This document shows, in pieces, positions 11,301 through 23,300 of a stretch of DNA of 64,000 nucleotides; positions within the stretch are counted from its first letter, which is position 1; the number at the start of each line of letters is the position of its first letter. The notes beneath the pieces were generated by a model that made no database searches, had not been told where the DNA came from, and saw only the letters and a program-made list of their open reading frames with translations. A program made the position numbers and the translations under genes. Source of the stretch: Nocardia tengchongensis (GTDB taxonomy: Bacteria; Actinomycetota; Actinomycetes; Mycobacteriales; Mycobacteriaceae); assembly GCF_018362975.1 (NCBI RefSeq), contig NZ_CP074371.1, forward strand, positions 372,001 through 436,000, read 5' to 3'.

Positions 11301-14300
11301 GGCGAATTCGGCCGCCTGGGCCCGGGCTCGGCGGATGTCCATCCGCAGATCCGAGACGATGTTCTCGAGATCCTTCCGGGTCTCGATGCGGTCGAGCCCG
11401 ACATCGAGCAGCTGCGCCCAGTTCGAGCGCGCCTCCTGCATCTGATCGCGTTTCAGCGCGCGCTCGAACAACACGCCCTCACGACTGTTCGACAGCTCCT
11501 CGCCGTCGACGTCGTCGAAGTGCAGCGCCCACTCGCCGCCGTTGTTGACGCCCACCACGTCGAGGAAGGACGGGCGGGGTTCGCGCGCACGGTATTCCAG
11601 GGGCGGATCGTCGTGATCGACGCCGGCCTCCTCGCGGCGGCTCTGCGCCTTCAGCTCCTCGTCCTGCAGGGCCTTGGCGTGCGCGACCTCGCGCATGAAA
11701 CGGCCCAGCGGATCCTTGTCGAAGATGCTGACCTCGCGGCTGAACGGGATGAACGCGTCCTCGACGATCCAGTTCAGCGCGGCCTCGTGCAGCGCCTCGA
11801 TCGCGCCGGCGCGGCGCGCGACCCGGTACCTCGCCTCCTGCGCCGCGTAGCGCAGCGCGTCCGCGCCCTCCGCGGTCAGGCGAATGCGATTCTCGCGGGC
11901 CGCGCGCACCACCTCCAGCAGCGCGGCATCGCGAGCGTCGACGGCGTCGGCGAGCGGTTGCGGCACATCGGCGCCCCACTCGCGCGGCGGCGGCTCCTTG
12001 ATCTCCACCTGGTCGATCGGTATGTGCTGCGGCTCCGGCAGTTCCGACTCGATCGTCATCTCCGCCAGGCGCAGCGACTCCTCCACCTCGGCACGCAGCA
12101 CCGGATCGGCCTCGGTGACGTGCGGACGGTACTCGCCGCCCTCCAGCGTTCGCATGGGGATCATCTGCGGCGAGATGTCAGCGATCCTGCGGGTCAGGTG
12201 GTTCACCAGGGGCAGGCGCTCGCGGGCCTGCCAGAACGTGATGATCTCCTTGGCGATGCGGACCGGGTTGAACTTGTCCTTGATCTGGATCAGCGCATCG
12301 TCGTGGATCATGTGGCCGAACTCCACGGCCATCGTGGACTGGCCGAAGGAATCCCAGCGCGATCCGGACGGATACTTCGGCGACTGGCCGTGATAGCCGT
12401 GCATCATGCGCCGCCACAGCTGGTCCACCCAGCCCGGCGCCACCTTGTCGGAGGCGCGCTGCACGCCCAGGTCGGGCCGCCGCAGCAGCTCGATGCGCTT
12501 GCCGTCCGGGTGGTCGACGACACGGGCGTGGACGCGTTCGCCGTCGGCCTCCAGGACCAGGTGCAGGTGCTCGCGAGGTGCGACGTGCAGGGCGGCCACC
12601 AGCAGGTCCGCGACATCCATTGCACGGCGCAAGGTTTCGGTGCGCGCCTCGGCCAGCAGCGTGTTGCGCTGTTCGGGAGTGGTGTGCGCGGGATCCAGGG
12701 CGGACTCGGGGATGCCGAGCAGGCGCGCCCACTCGTCGCGGACCCGGGCCAGGTTCTCCCGTTCGAGGCCGGTCGCGGTGTCGTGAGCGGCCAGGACATG
12801 GTCGAGAGCCTCGAGTCCACCGGCACGCAGCATGTTCCGGAACTGCATGTCGCCCACGTGCTGCGGCAGGTTCGCACGCAGCAGATCGGTCTCCGAGAGG
12901 CCGAACTCTGCGGCAAGGCGGGTGCGCAGCTCGTCGAGCGTGTGCACGCGGGGTTCGGCGGCGGCCGGGTCGCGGGGGCGCTGCGACCAGGTCTCCAGCG
13001 GGCGTTCCCGGACCGGTGTGCCGTCGGGATGCGCTGCACTCGTGGGCAATTCGCGTGTCGGGCCGGACGGGTCCAGGGCCCTGGCCGGATCACCGGATTC
13101 GAGTTCGGCCAGGCGCCGGTCCAGGCCGGATGCCTCGAGCTCGCTTTCGATGGCGCGCAGGGTCTCCGGGTCAGCCTCGGTGCGCCAATACTCTTCGGTG
13201 CCGTAGACCTCTTCCGGAGCCAGGGGACGGTAGTCGTCCGCGTCGCGCATCGGACGCGGCCCGGCGGACTGGTCCGGATCCCCGAAGAAGCCGCGCGCCT
13301 TGGCCATTTCGGCGATCTCGCGGAAGTGCGCGAGCGGGTCGTGCAGGTGCGCGGCGGCGCCCTCGAGGCCGAGCGCGTCCATCAGCCGCGCGGTGAACAC
13401 CACCGCATTGACCTCGCGGCCCGGCGCCGTCGGATCGTTGGTCGCCTCCCGCAGGAACTGCGCGACGGCGTTCAGCGCGGGCGAATCCGCCACCGGATCC
13501 ACCGGCGGCACATCCACTTCCACCCGCGGCAGCTCCAGGGTCGGGGCTTCGCTCGGCTTGGGCAGCTCGACGGTCGGATCCTCGCTGCCCTCCGGCTTCG
13601 GCAGCTCGACCGTCGGGTCTTCACTCCCCGGCGGCTTGGCCCCGCTACCCCCCTCCATCTTCACGGTCGGGTCGTCGTTGCCTTCGAACGGCTGCTCGTT
13701 CGAGGCGTTCTCGCCGCGCGACATGTTGACCGTGGGGTCGTCGTTGCCCTCGAACATCTTCGGCGTCGACGCTTCACCCGGCGGCGGGTTCTTGATCGTC
13801 GGGTCTTCGCTGCCGTCGGGCAGCTTCTTGGTCGATTCCTCGCCACCCGCCGACAGGTTGATCGTCGGGTCCTCACTGCCCTCGGGCAGCTTCGCCGTCT
13901 GTCCGTCACCGGGCTTCGAGGGCGGGGTGGAGTTCTGGCCGTTTCGGCCGGAGTTGCCCGGCTCCTCCGGGTCGGGATTCGGTGGGGCGGAGGAGTTTCG
14001 GTTCGGGGGCTCCTTGCCGCCGCCCGAACCAGGCGGGGTCGCACCGAGCGGCGGGGTGGCCGCCGACGGGCTGGAGCCGGGCCGAGTCGGGTTGCCCGGG
14101 CGCGCGGGGTTGGGGCCCGGATCGCCCTCGTCGCCGGTGCTTCCCTCGTCGGAGGCCCGGGCGTGCCGCTGTACCTCGTCGAAGCGGTCCATCAGGGCGC
14201 GGTGCCAGTCGTCGCGGGCCAGGGCGGCGAAGTCGGGAGCCAGGGCCTCCAGGCGGGCACGGATGGCGGACAGGTCCTGGGCGCTCAGATCATGCTCGTG

Positions 14301-17300
14301 CCAGGTGATTTCGCCGTCGGGGCCCTGGGTCGCGTACTGGCGGGCGAAGAGGCTGGTGGACACTTCGTCACCGCGGCGACCGCCGCCGAAGGCGAGGCTG
14401 TGGTCGATGCCGCTGATGTGACCGTCCGCGGTGATCAGCCAGTTGACGAGGTTACGGTCGGGGATGCCGACCAGCACGTCGAGCAGGCCGAGTCGCCGGC
14501 CGTCGGGGGTCGCCAGCACCTCGTCCAGACCGGCGTCCATGGTGGTGGTGAAACGGTCCGCCCCGACCTCGCCGGGCATCACCTCCATGTACACCACCCG
14601 GTCCTCGACCCGGTGCACCTTCGGCACATTCGCGCCGACAGCCTGACCGACCAGCGAGACCAGCGCCTCGGCATGGGCGTGCTGCGGATTGGTGACGATC
14701 TTTCGGATCAGCTGCGTCGGCGGCTCGGTAGCGAACGTGACCAGCTCGACGCGTTCCGCCATCCGCCCCATACCGGTGCTGAGGACCACCACATCGGCCT
14801 CACCCGCGGCGATCGCATCCTCCACGCGTCGCGCGAACGATCGGTTGACGTCGGCATCACCGGAGTCGTTGTGAGTCAACGCATTCGAGCCGCCGTCGTG
14901 ACCGTCGCCTTCCGGATTGCGGGCGGCCGCCGAGGGGTCGGTGTTGGGCTGGGTCGGACCTTGAGGGCGAGTGGGGGCGCCGGAAGCGCCGGGGTCCTCG
15001 CCCTCGCGGCCGGTGTGGCCTTCCGGGAAGTGGGCGTCGACCCACTCGGTCAGGGCGTCGGCGCGATGCAGGGCGCGGGCCGCGTTCTCGAGTCGTTCGA
15101 AGGCACCGACCACCTCGGGCACGGTGCCGCGCGCCTCGGGGAGCAGGCGGTTGACGGTGTCGCGCAGGTGCTCCGGGGCGAGTTCGGTCTCGGTGACGTC
15201 CAGGCCGGTGGTGCGGCGGAAGTCCTCGATAGCCCTGGTGAGGTCGTCGTGCGCGGCGGTGCGGGCGCGGTCGGCGGCCTGGTGCGGGGTCTCGGCCGCG
15301 GCAGCGGCGTCGGCCTCGAGGCGACGCTGCTCGGCCTCCCAGCGGGCGATGCGGTCGGCGGCCGCATCGCGCCGTGCGGTATCGCCCTCGGCGGCGGCTG
15401 CCGCAAGATCGTCTCGGGCCGTGGCGAGTTCGCGGGCGGCGGTCTGCTCCGGGGTCTCGGCGGCGCGGGCCGCGGCGGCGGCATCGGCTTCGGCGGCGGA
15501 CAGGAATTCGCGGGCCTGCTCGTAGCGGTGGGCCGCGTCGCGCAGCGGGACCAGTTCGTCGGTGAACACGTCGCCCCACTGCTGGGGCATGCGGGACAGC
15601 CGATCCAGGTCCGTCATCACCGCGTCGAAGCCCCGCTGAGCCAGCTTCGGATCGGCGGCGATGAGCTCGTCCAATTCGGCTCGCGCGGTGTCTACTTCGC
15701 GCCGCCAGGCGTTGACCGGCGACTCGCCCTGGCGCACGTCGGCGGTGACGGCACGCTGCATCTCGGCTTCGAGATCACGCAGGCGGGTCTGCGCCTGGTC
15801 GAATTCGTTTGCGGCAGTGTCCAGGTCGGACAACCGTTGCTCGAGGCCGGGCAGCGTCCCGCCCTCCTCCGCAGGCCGGTTGGCGAGGTAGTCGGCGGTG
15901 CCCGGCAGGTGCTCGGGAGTCAGATCGCTCTCGTGCAGCGGCCGGAAGCCCTCGCCCCGTTCGCGATAGACGCGTCCCTGCGCGTAATCGCGCCCTTCGG
16001 CGGCGATCTGGAGTTCGTGGCGCGCTGCGGCCAGGTCGGCGGCGACCGCGCGCGGATCACGCGGCGGGCCCTCGGGCGGGCGCGGATTCGTCAGGTCGTA
16101 GTGCTCGGCCGCCAGCTTCTTCAGCAGCTTGATGTCGGCGTCGCGGGCCTGCACCTCGGCGCGCAGCGAATGGATCGTGTCGGCCAGGTCCGAGGCGCTG
16201 CGCCGCTCGTGCTTCTCGATCTTGCCGTCCCGGTAGGCCTCGTAGACCTCCGCGTACCGCGCGTTGCGGACACCGCGCACCAGGTCCGAGAGCTGTTCCT
16301 TGGTAACCACCTTGGCCGGATCGGCGGAGCTGTCGCGGTAGCGCTCCCAGGCCACCGTCGAGTCGCCGGTCTCGCGCAGCGTGGTCAGCACGTCGGCGAA
16401 CTGCGCCGGGGTCACCCGGTCGTGCAGACCGCCGAGCTGCTCGGCGTAGATCTTCACCGTCTTGGCGAAGTCGTTCATCTGCACGCCCAGCAGACGCGAC
16501 CACACGCCGGCCGCCGCCGACGGATTGTCGGAAAGCGGTGGCTCGCCGATGTAGTCGTTCATGTACTCGCGCAGCAGCGCGGGCGCGTCACCATCATGGA
16601 TGGGCAGCTCGCCGTCGACAGCGCGCGGGTCGGTCAGCGGGTCGTAGCGCAGGCCCTCCAGGAACGGGTCCAGATTGCCCAGCACACTGCTGAATTCGGT
16701 CAGCGCGGCCAGCAGTTCCGGGCGGGTCCGGGAGTCGTGCAGCAGGTTGTTGATCACGTCCAGCAGCGCGTTCTTGTCGGTGTTCTTCGTGTCGGGCTTG
16801 AACCCGACGATCTCACCGTTCTGCTTGTCCGGCTTGGCCGGAGCCAGCTCGTCGGGCTCCACGTCGAGCCGGGCCGCCAGCTCCTTACGGGCCGCCAGCA
16901 CCGCCTTCTCGTCGATGTTCTCGCGCAGCACCTTCGCGTACTTCACGAGATCGTCGACGGCCTGCAGGCGGCGCACCTTGCGCACATTCGGATCGGCCAT
17001 CGCCTCGGCCAGCTTCTGCGGCGTCAGCTCATCCGGTTTCAGGCCCAGGCGGTGGGTCAGGTTCTGGAGGGTGCGCTCCAGGTCGTGGAAGTTGTCGATG
17101 GCGTCCGAGCTGCGGATGAAATCCGCCATGCCCTCGATCTGGGCGGCGCGCAGGGAGTTGTCGTGTTCCAGGTCGGCGATGGTCCGGGCCAGGTTCTCGC
17201 CCAGATCCATGCGGTACACCGACAGTCGCGAGGCGACGTCGTTGCGTTCCCGGCGCACCACATCGGGATCGCGCGGCGCGGCGGGCTCGGCGGGCGGGTC

Positions 17301-20300
17301 GGCGTGCACGACCGGCTCGACGGTGGGCTGCACGATGCGCCACGGCTCGAGACCGTTGCGCAGCAACGCCACCGGTGTGCGCTCACCGTTCACCTCGACC
17401 TCGTGGAACCGGACCTGCGGCGGTTCCACCGGCGCCACCTGGACCCGATCGTTGAGATCCAAGCCCACCACGCGGTAGTCCAGGCTCAGCTCACCGCTGT
17501 TGAGCTGCTCGCGGATCTCCGAGTGCGCGGCCAGCGCGTCCACCAGTCGCGCATCGTGATCCGCCTCGCCGCGAATCACCACCAGCCGGCGCGGCTCGCC
17601 CGGCAACACGGCCAGACCGCGCTCACGGTCCAGCATGGCGCCGCCGTGCTCGTTCACCCAGTCGTGCGCGGCCGTCTCGGCCAGATCAGCCGCATGCTGC
17701 CGGGCGCTCGCGTCCAGATCGAGGAAATGGCTCACGGCCGCATCGAGTTCGAGCAGCCGCCGGCCCTGGTCGCGGGTGGCCATGCGCTCTTCCGCGATGG
17801 CCTGCTTCAGGCCGTCCTCGGTTTCGAGCCGCTTCAGATCGACCTCGAGCAGCTGCGACCAGTTCGAGCGCTCGTCCTGAATCTGGTCGCGACGCAACGC
17901 GTCCTCGAACAGGCGGCCCTCGCGGCGGTTGGACAGTTCTTCGTCAGCGTCGTCGAAGTGGCGCGGCCATTCACCGCCATTGTTGACGCCCTGCAGATCC
18001 AGGAACGACACGCGCGGCCGCCGGGGACGGAACTCCAGCGAATCGTCGTCCGGACCGACACCCGCCTCCTCGCGGCGGCGCGCGGCCTTCTCCTCCTCCG
18101 TGCGCAGCGCCTCGGCACGGGCGAATTCACGCAGGTAGCGGCCCAGCGGATCCTTGTCGAAGATGCTGACCTCACGGCTGAACGGGATCTGCGCGTCCTC
18201 CATCAGCCAGCGCTCGCTCACATCGCGCAACGCCTCGACCGCGCCCGCGCGGCGCATGAGCTTGTAGATGGCCTCGTCCACCACGCCGCGCAACGTCTTC
18301 GGATCGTCGTCGGGGATGCGGATGCCGAGCTCATCGGCCAGGCGCACCAGATCGCCCAGCGCCGCGTCGCGGGTGGTGACGGCGTCGACCAGCGGCTGCG
18401 GCAGCTCCGTACCCCATTCGCGGGGAGCCGGAGGTTCCAGGGCGGGGCCGCGGTTTAGCGGTTCGTGTTGCGGCTCCGGCATTTCCGATTCGATCGGCAT
18501 GTTCGCGCCACGGAGAGTCTTCTCCACGTCCGCGCGGATTCTCGGATCGGCCTCGGAGACCCACGGGCGGTACTCGCCGCCACCGAGCGTGCGCATGGGC
18601 CGGAGCTCGGCGGCAACGTCGGCGACACGTGCGGTGAGGCGACGCACCAGCGGCAGGCGCTCGCGCTCCTTCCACAGGGTCGCGGACTCCTTCAGGATGC
18701 GCGCGGGGTTGAACTTGTCCTTGAGATGTAGCAGCGCCTCATCGTGGGTGAGGTAGCCGATCTCCATGGCCAGCATGGTCTGGCCCTTGGAGTCATTGCC
18801 CGAACCGGACGGGTACTTCGGGGATTGACCTTGGTAGCCGTGCATCATGCGCTGCCACATGCGCTTCAGCCAGCCCGGCTTCTTCTCCGGTTCCTTTGTC
18901 TCCGGCGGGGTTTCGCGCGGCAGATCGGGGCGCTGGATGACCTCGGCGCCCTTGTTGCCGTCGGCGTCCTCGGTGATGCGGATGTGGACGCGCTCGCCGT
19001 CGGCATCCAGGACCACATGGGTGTGATCGGCGTTCGGGCGATAGAAGGAGGCGACCATGAGGTCCGCGGCATCGCTTGCCCGGCGCAGAGTTTCGGCGCG
19101 GAGCTCGTCCAGGACGGCACGGCGCTGCTCGGGGGTGGTGCGTGCCGGATCGAGGAGGGAGTCATCGACGCCGAGCAGGCGGGCCCAACCATCACGGGCG
19201 CGGGCGGCGCGGTCACGCTCCGGACCGGTGAGCTCGTCATGCCGGAGTACCGCGTCGCGCAGGGCCTCGATTCCACCCGCGCGCAACAGATTCCGCAGCT
19301 GCTCGTCACCGACGATTCGCGGCAGCGCATCGTCGGCCACGGTTTCGGGCAGGCCGAGCCGACGCAGGAGTTCGGTGCGCAGCTCCTCGAGAGTGAGCGT
19401 GCGCGGCTCCCCGCCCTCCGGCGCGGGCGGACGGGTGCCCAGACCATTCTCCGGGTCGTGGAAAACACCCTCGGCCGCAGCGGTTTCGGCGAGATGACGC
19501 AGCGCGGACAGCGCGTCTGGGCGCTTGGCCAGCGCCTCGACCACGCCGAGCGCGTCGGTGAGGCGCGCGCCGTAAACCTGGTCCTCCAGACTGCGCGGGC
19601 GCTCACCGGCGACCGGATCCGCCGCACGCAGACGATCCAGAGCCGCTTGCAATCCGGGTGACGCCTCTGCCGGATCGGCAGGCGGCTTGGGCGACTCCGC
19701 CTCCTGACGCGGAATCTCCACGGTGGGAGTCTCATCCGGGTTGGACGGCTCGCGCCGCTTCAGCTCGACGGTCGGCGTCTCATCGGGATTCGACTGCTCC
19801 GGCCGCTTGACCTCGACCGTTGGCGTCTCGTCCGGGTTCGACTGCTCCGGCCGCTTCGCTTCGACCGTCGGCGTCTCATCGGGATTCGACTGCTCCGGCC
19901 GCTTCACTTCGACCGTCGGCGTCTCGTCCGGGTTCGACTGCTCCGGCCGCTTGACCTCGACCGTCGGTGTCTCGTCCGGGTTCGTGCCCGTTCGCTTCAC
20001 CTCGACGGTCGGGGTCTCGTTCGGGTTCGTGCCCAGCGGTTTCGACCGCTGGCCGTGCTGGGCGCCGTCCGGCTTGCCCCCGGTGTCGCCGGAGCGCGGC
20101 GCGGTGGTTGAGGGGGGCACGGGGGTGGATGCGCCCGGAGCGGTGGGGCGTACCGGCCGGTTGGGATCGCTCGCGCTGCCCGTGGGCGGCTTGCCCGCGG
20201 CGTCGCCCGGAGTGGGTTCGGGGCGGCCGCCGGCGAAGTCCCACATGTACTCGGCGCGCAGGGCCGACAGGCGGGCCTCGGCATCGGCCATGCGGGCCTC

Positions 20301-23300
20301 GAAGCGCGCCTCGCGCTCGGCCGGGCCGCCGGGCTCGAGCATGTCGGCCATGTCGTGGAACCACTGGGCGCGCTTGGCATCCATGTGGGCAACCCAGTCC
20401 GCCTGGATGGCGCGCTGTTCGTTGAACCAGGCGTCCGGATCGTCCGGAGTGGCGGCGCGACGCGGCGGCCCATCGTTCGGCGGCTGACCGTCCCCCGCCG
20501 CAGCGGTCTCGGGCGCGGGGTTCTGCTCGCTGCGCGGCCCGGTCGCGGGGTCCTGGCCGGTACGCGGTCCCGGCGTGGGGTCCTGGCCGGTACGCGGTCC
20601 CGGCGTGGGGTCCTGACCGGTACGCGGTCCCGGCGTGGGGTCCTGACCGGTACGCGGTCCCGGCGTGGGGTCCTGACCGGTACGCGGTCCCGGCGTGGGG
20701 TCCTGACCGGTGCGCGACTCCGGCGCAGGGTTCTGCCCGCTGCGCGGTTCGGGCGCTGGGCCGTCCTCGCCGATGGGGCGCGGGGTCGGGGTGGGGTCGG
20801 GGCGGCCGCCGAGGTCGGACCAGAGGCGGTCGGCGCGGTCGGCGGAGTTGCGGGCCATCTCGTCGACCTCGCGGGCCTGCTCGCGGAACAATTGTTCCTC
20901 GGTGCTGCCGGGAGGCGCGGAATCGGCCATCTCGTGCAGGAAGCGGGCGTGCTTGGCCTCCATGTCCGCTGCGAAGTCAGCGTGCTCGGCCATCCGGCGG
21001 TCGAACCAGCGCTCGTCGCCGACCGGCGGTTCCGCTGCGGGAGTGCTGGATTCGGGAGCAGGGCCGTCGGCGCCCGAGGGGACGGGGTCGACCGGGGCCT
21101 CCTCGGCGCCGGCGGGCGGCTCATTGGATTCGCGGGGGTCAGGCTGGTTCGCGTCGGGACCGCCCGGCCGTTCGGGTCGCGGGATTCCGACGAATCCCCG
21201 GACGAGTCCCAGACCGCAGATCGGCGGCGGTCCGTGCCGAGGTCGCGATCGGCATCGGCAGACCCGGTATCGCGTTCGGCGGGCACAGCCTGGCGCTCGG
21301 TGGGCGCAGACCGATCCCTGGTAGGCGCGGACTGACGTTCAGCAGGCCCAGACCGATCCCCGGTAGGTGCCGACTGACGTTCAGCAGGCCCAGACCGATC
21401 CCCGGTAGGTGCCGACTGACGTTCAGCAGGCCCAGACCGATCCCCGGCAGCCGCAGACCGATCCCCGCTGGGCGCAGACCGATGTTCGGCAGGCGTGGAC
21501 CGATCCTCGGTAGGTGTGGACTGGTGGTCCGGTAGGCCATGCGGCTGTAGTACTCCCGAGTCCTGCGCGGCTATGCGCAGCATCTGGTACATCACCTGGG
21601 ACGGCTCGGCGGCGTTGCGGCCGTTCAGGATGACGTCTCGGAAGCCTTCCGCCAGCGCTTCACCGACGTGGAGTGCGCCGTTCTTGTCGAAGGCGTAGCC
21701 CGGCAGCTGGTGCAGCCACTCGGTGAACGCGCCGGCGTCCTGTGGACCGCGGGTGGCTTCGAAGTGCGCCGTGAGAATGTCGAGCAGCGCGTGGCGGGCC
21801 TCGCGGCCGCCGGCGAAGTCCAGCACGTGGCCGAACTCGTGCACGATGGCCGAATACATCGGTCGTGCATCGGATCCCGACACGTGTTTGCCCTGCTCGA
21901 CGTTGGCGCGAATCGCCTCGTCGAGGCCCTCCGGGTGCATCGCGAACCGCTCGTTGAACACGAGGCGGTCCGCGACCAACCGGCCGTTCTCGCGGCCCGG
22001 GTAGACGGCGGCGATGGCGTCGGAATCCTCTGGGATGAAGCCGATCTCGACGCTCTTGGGTTTGACGCCCGGGTGCCGGGCCATCATGTCCTCGAGCGCA
22101 CGGCCGTATTCGCGCAGCGTTTCGACATCGCGCGCGTAATGGAAGCCGGCGGTCGGAATGCCGAGCTCGTTCTGAATGTGGTTGATGACGGCCTGGCGGT
22201 CCCGGCCGGTCCAGTCGTCGACAATCGCCGGGGCCTCGGGTGTCTCCGGCGGCGACAGCACCAAATCCGGTTCGCTCGAGGGCTTTCCGCCGTCGTCGGG
22301 CCGCATGGGCTCGGGACGATCATCGGCACGAATGGCGTCGGGGCGACCGTCCACAGCCCTGACGTCCGGGCGACCGTCGAGCGCACTGGATCCGGGGTGA
22401 CCGTCGGCAACCCTGGTGTCGCGGTGCTCGCCGGCGCTCTGAGGCTTGGGCTGGCGGGCTGCTCGGGTTCGCGGACGGCGTGGGCGTTTTCGGCGGCGCG
22501 GTCGGTCAGGAGGCGGTGGAGGACCTTGGCGGGTTCGGTGGCGTGATCGAAGTTGAGGGTGACGTCGACGAAGGCTTCCGCCAGCGCCTCGGCATGGTTG
22601 AGCGAGCCGTCGGCGTTGAAGCTGTAATCGGACAGTTGCGAGAGCCAGCCGAGATACTCGACGACCGTGGTGTCGCCGTGCGTGCGGATGTAGTGGTCGA
22701 GCAGCGCGTTCGCCAGTTCGGAGTGCGAGGCGTGGTTTCCGGCGTAATCGATCGCATGACCGAGCTCGTGCAGCAAGATCGTGTACATCGGGCGCTCGCC
22801 GGCGCCCCTCGGGAACCATCCGGTGGCCTCGCCGTTCCGCACGATCTCAGCCAACCGCGCCGGATCCAGCGCGTGTTCCAACCGCAGCACGATCTTCTCG
22901 GTGACCGTGTTGCCGTCCGCGGTTCGGACGCCCGTCGCCTCCGCGATGGAGTTCTCGAAGACCGGCTCGCCGATCTCGATGCCCTTTAGGGTGATCTTGT
23001 TTCCGGCCGTGACATCGTCGAGCGCGCGGGCGAGCTCGCGCAACACCTCCGGATCGACGGACGTGTTGTCCAGGCCATCGAACCTTTCGATGCCGAACAG
23101 GCCCTTCATCTCCTGGATGATCCGGTCGCGGTTCAGCTCCGACCAGAAGTCGTCCGGACGCGGCGACCAATCCGCTGGCGGGTGAGCGGGATCGGAGACG
23201 TCGTGCGGCGCCGAGCGTTCCGGATCGGCCGAATCACGATGATCAGCAGGATTTTCCGACGGAACGCCGGATTCGTCGCGGGGCCCGAGACGGTCGAGGC

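Noticed and set aside
8010..18458. Plus-strand open frame of about 3,480 codons opposite the toxin
   Set aside because: It is a mirror of the GC-rich coding strand. Its translation is featureless, rich in Arg/Gly/Val, and lacks domain motifs, while the minus strand has clear repeated domains.
20520..20760. Possible CRISPR array from regular 30-bp repeats
   Set aside because: The units are contiguous with no spacers, stay in frame, and encode [10 protein letters not shown].
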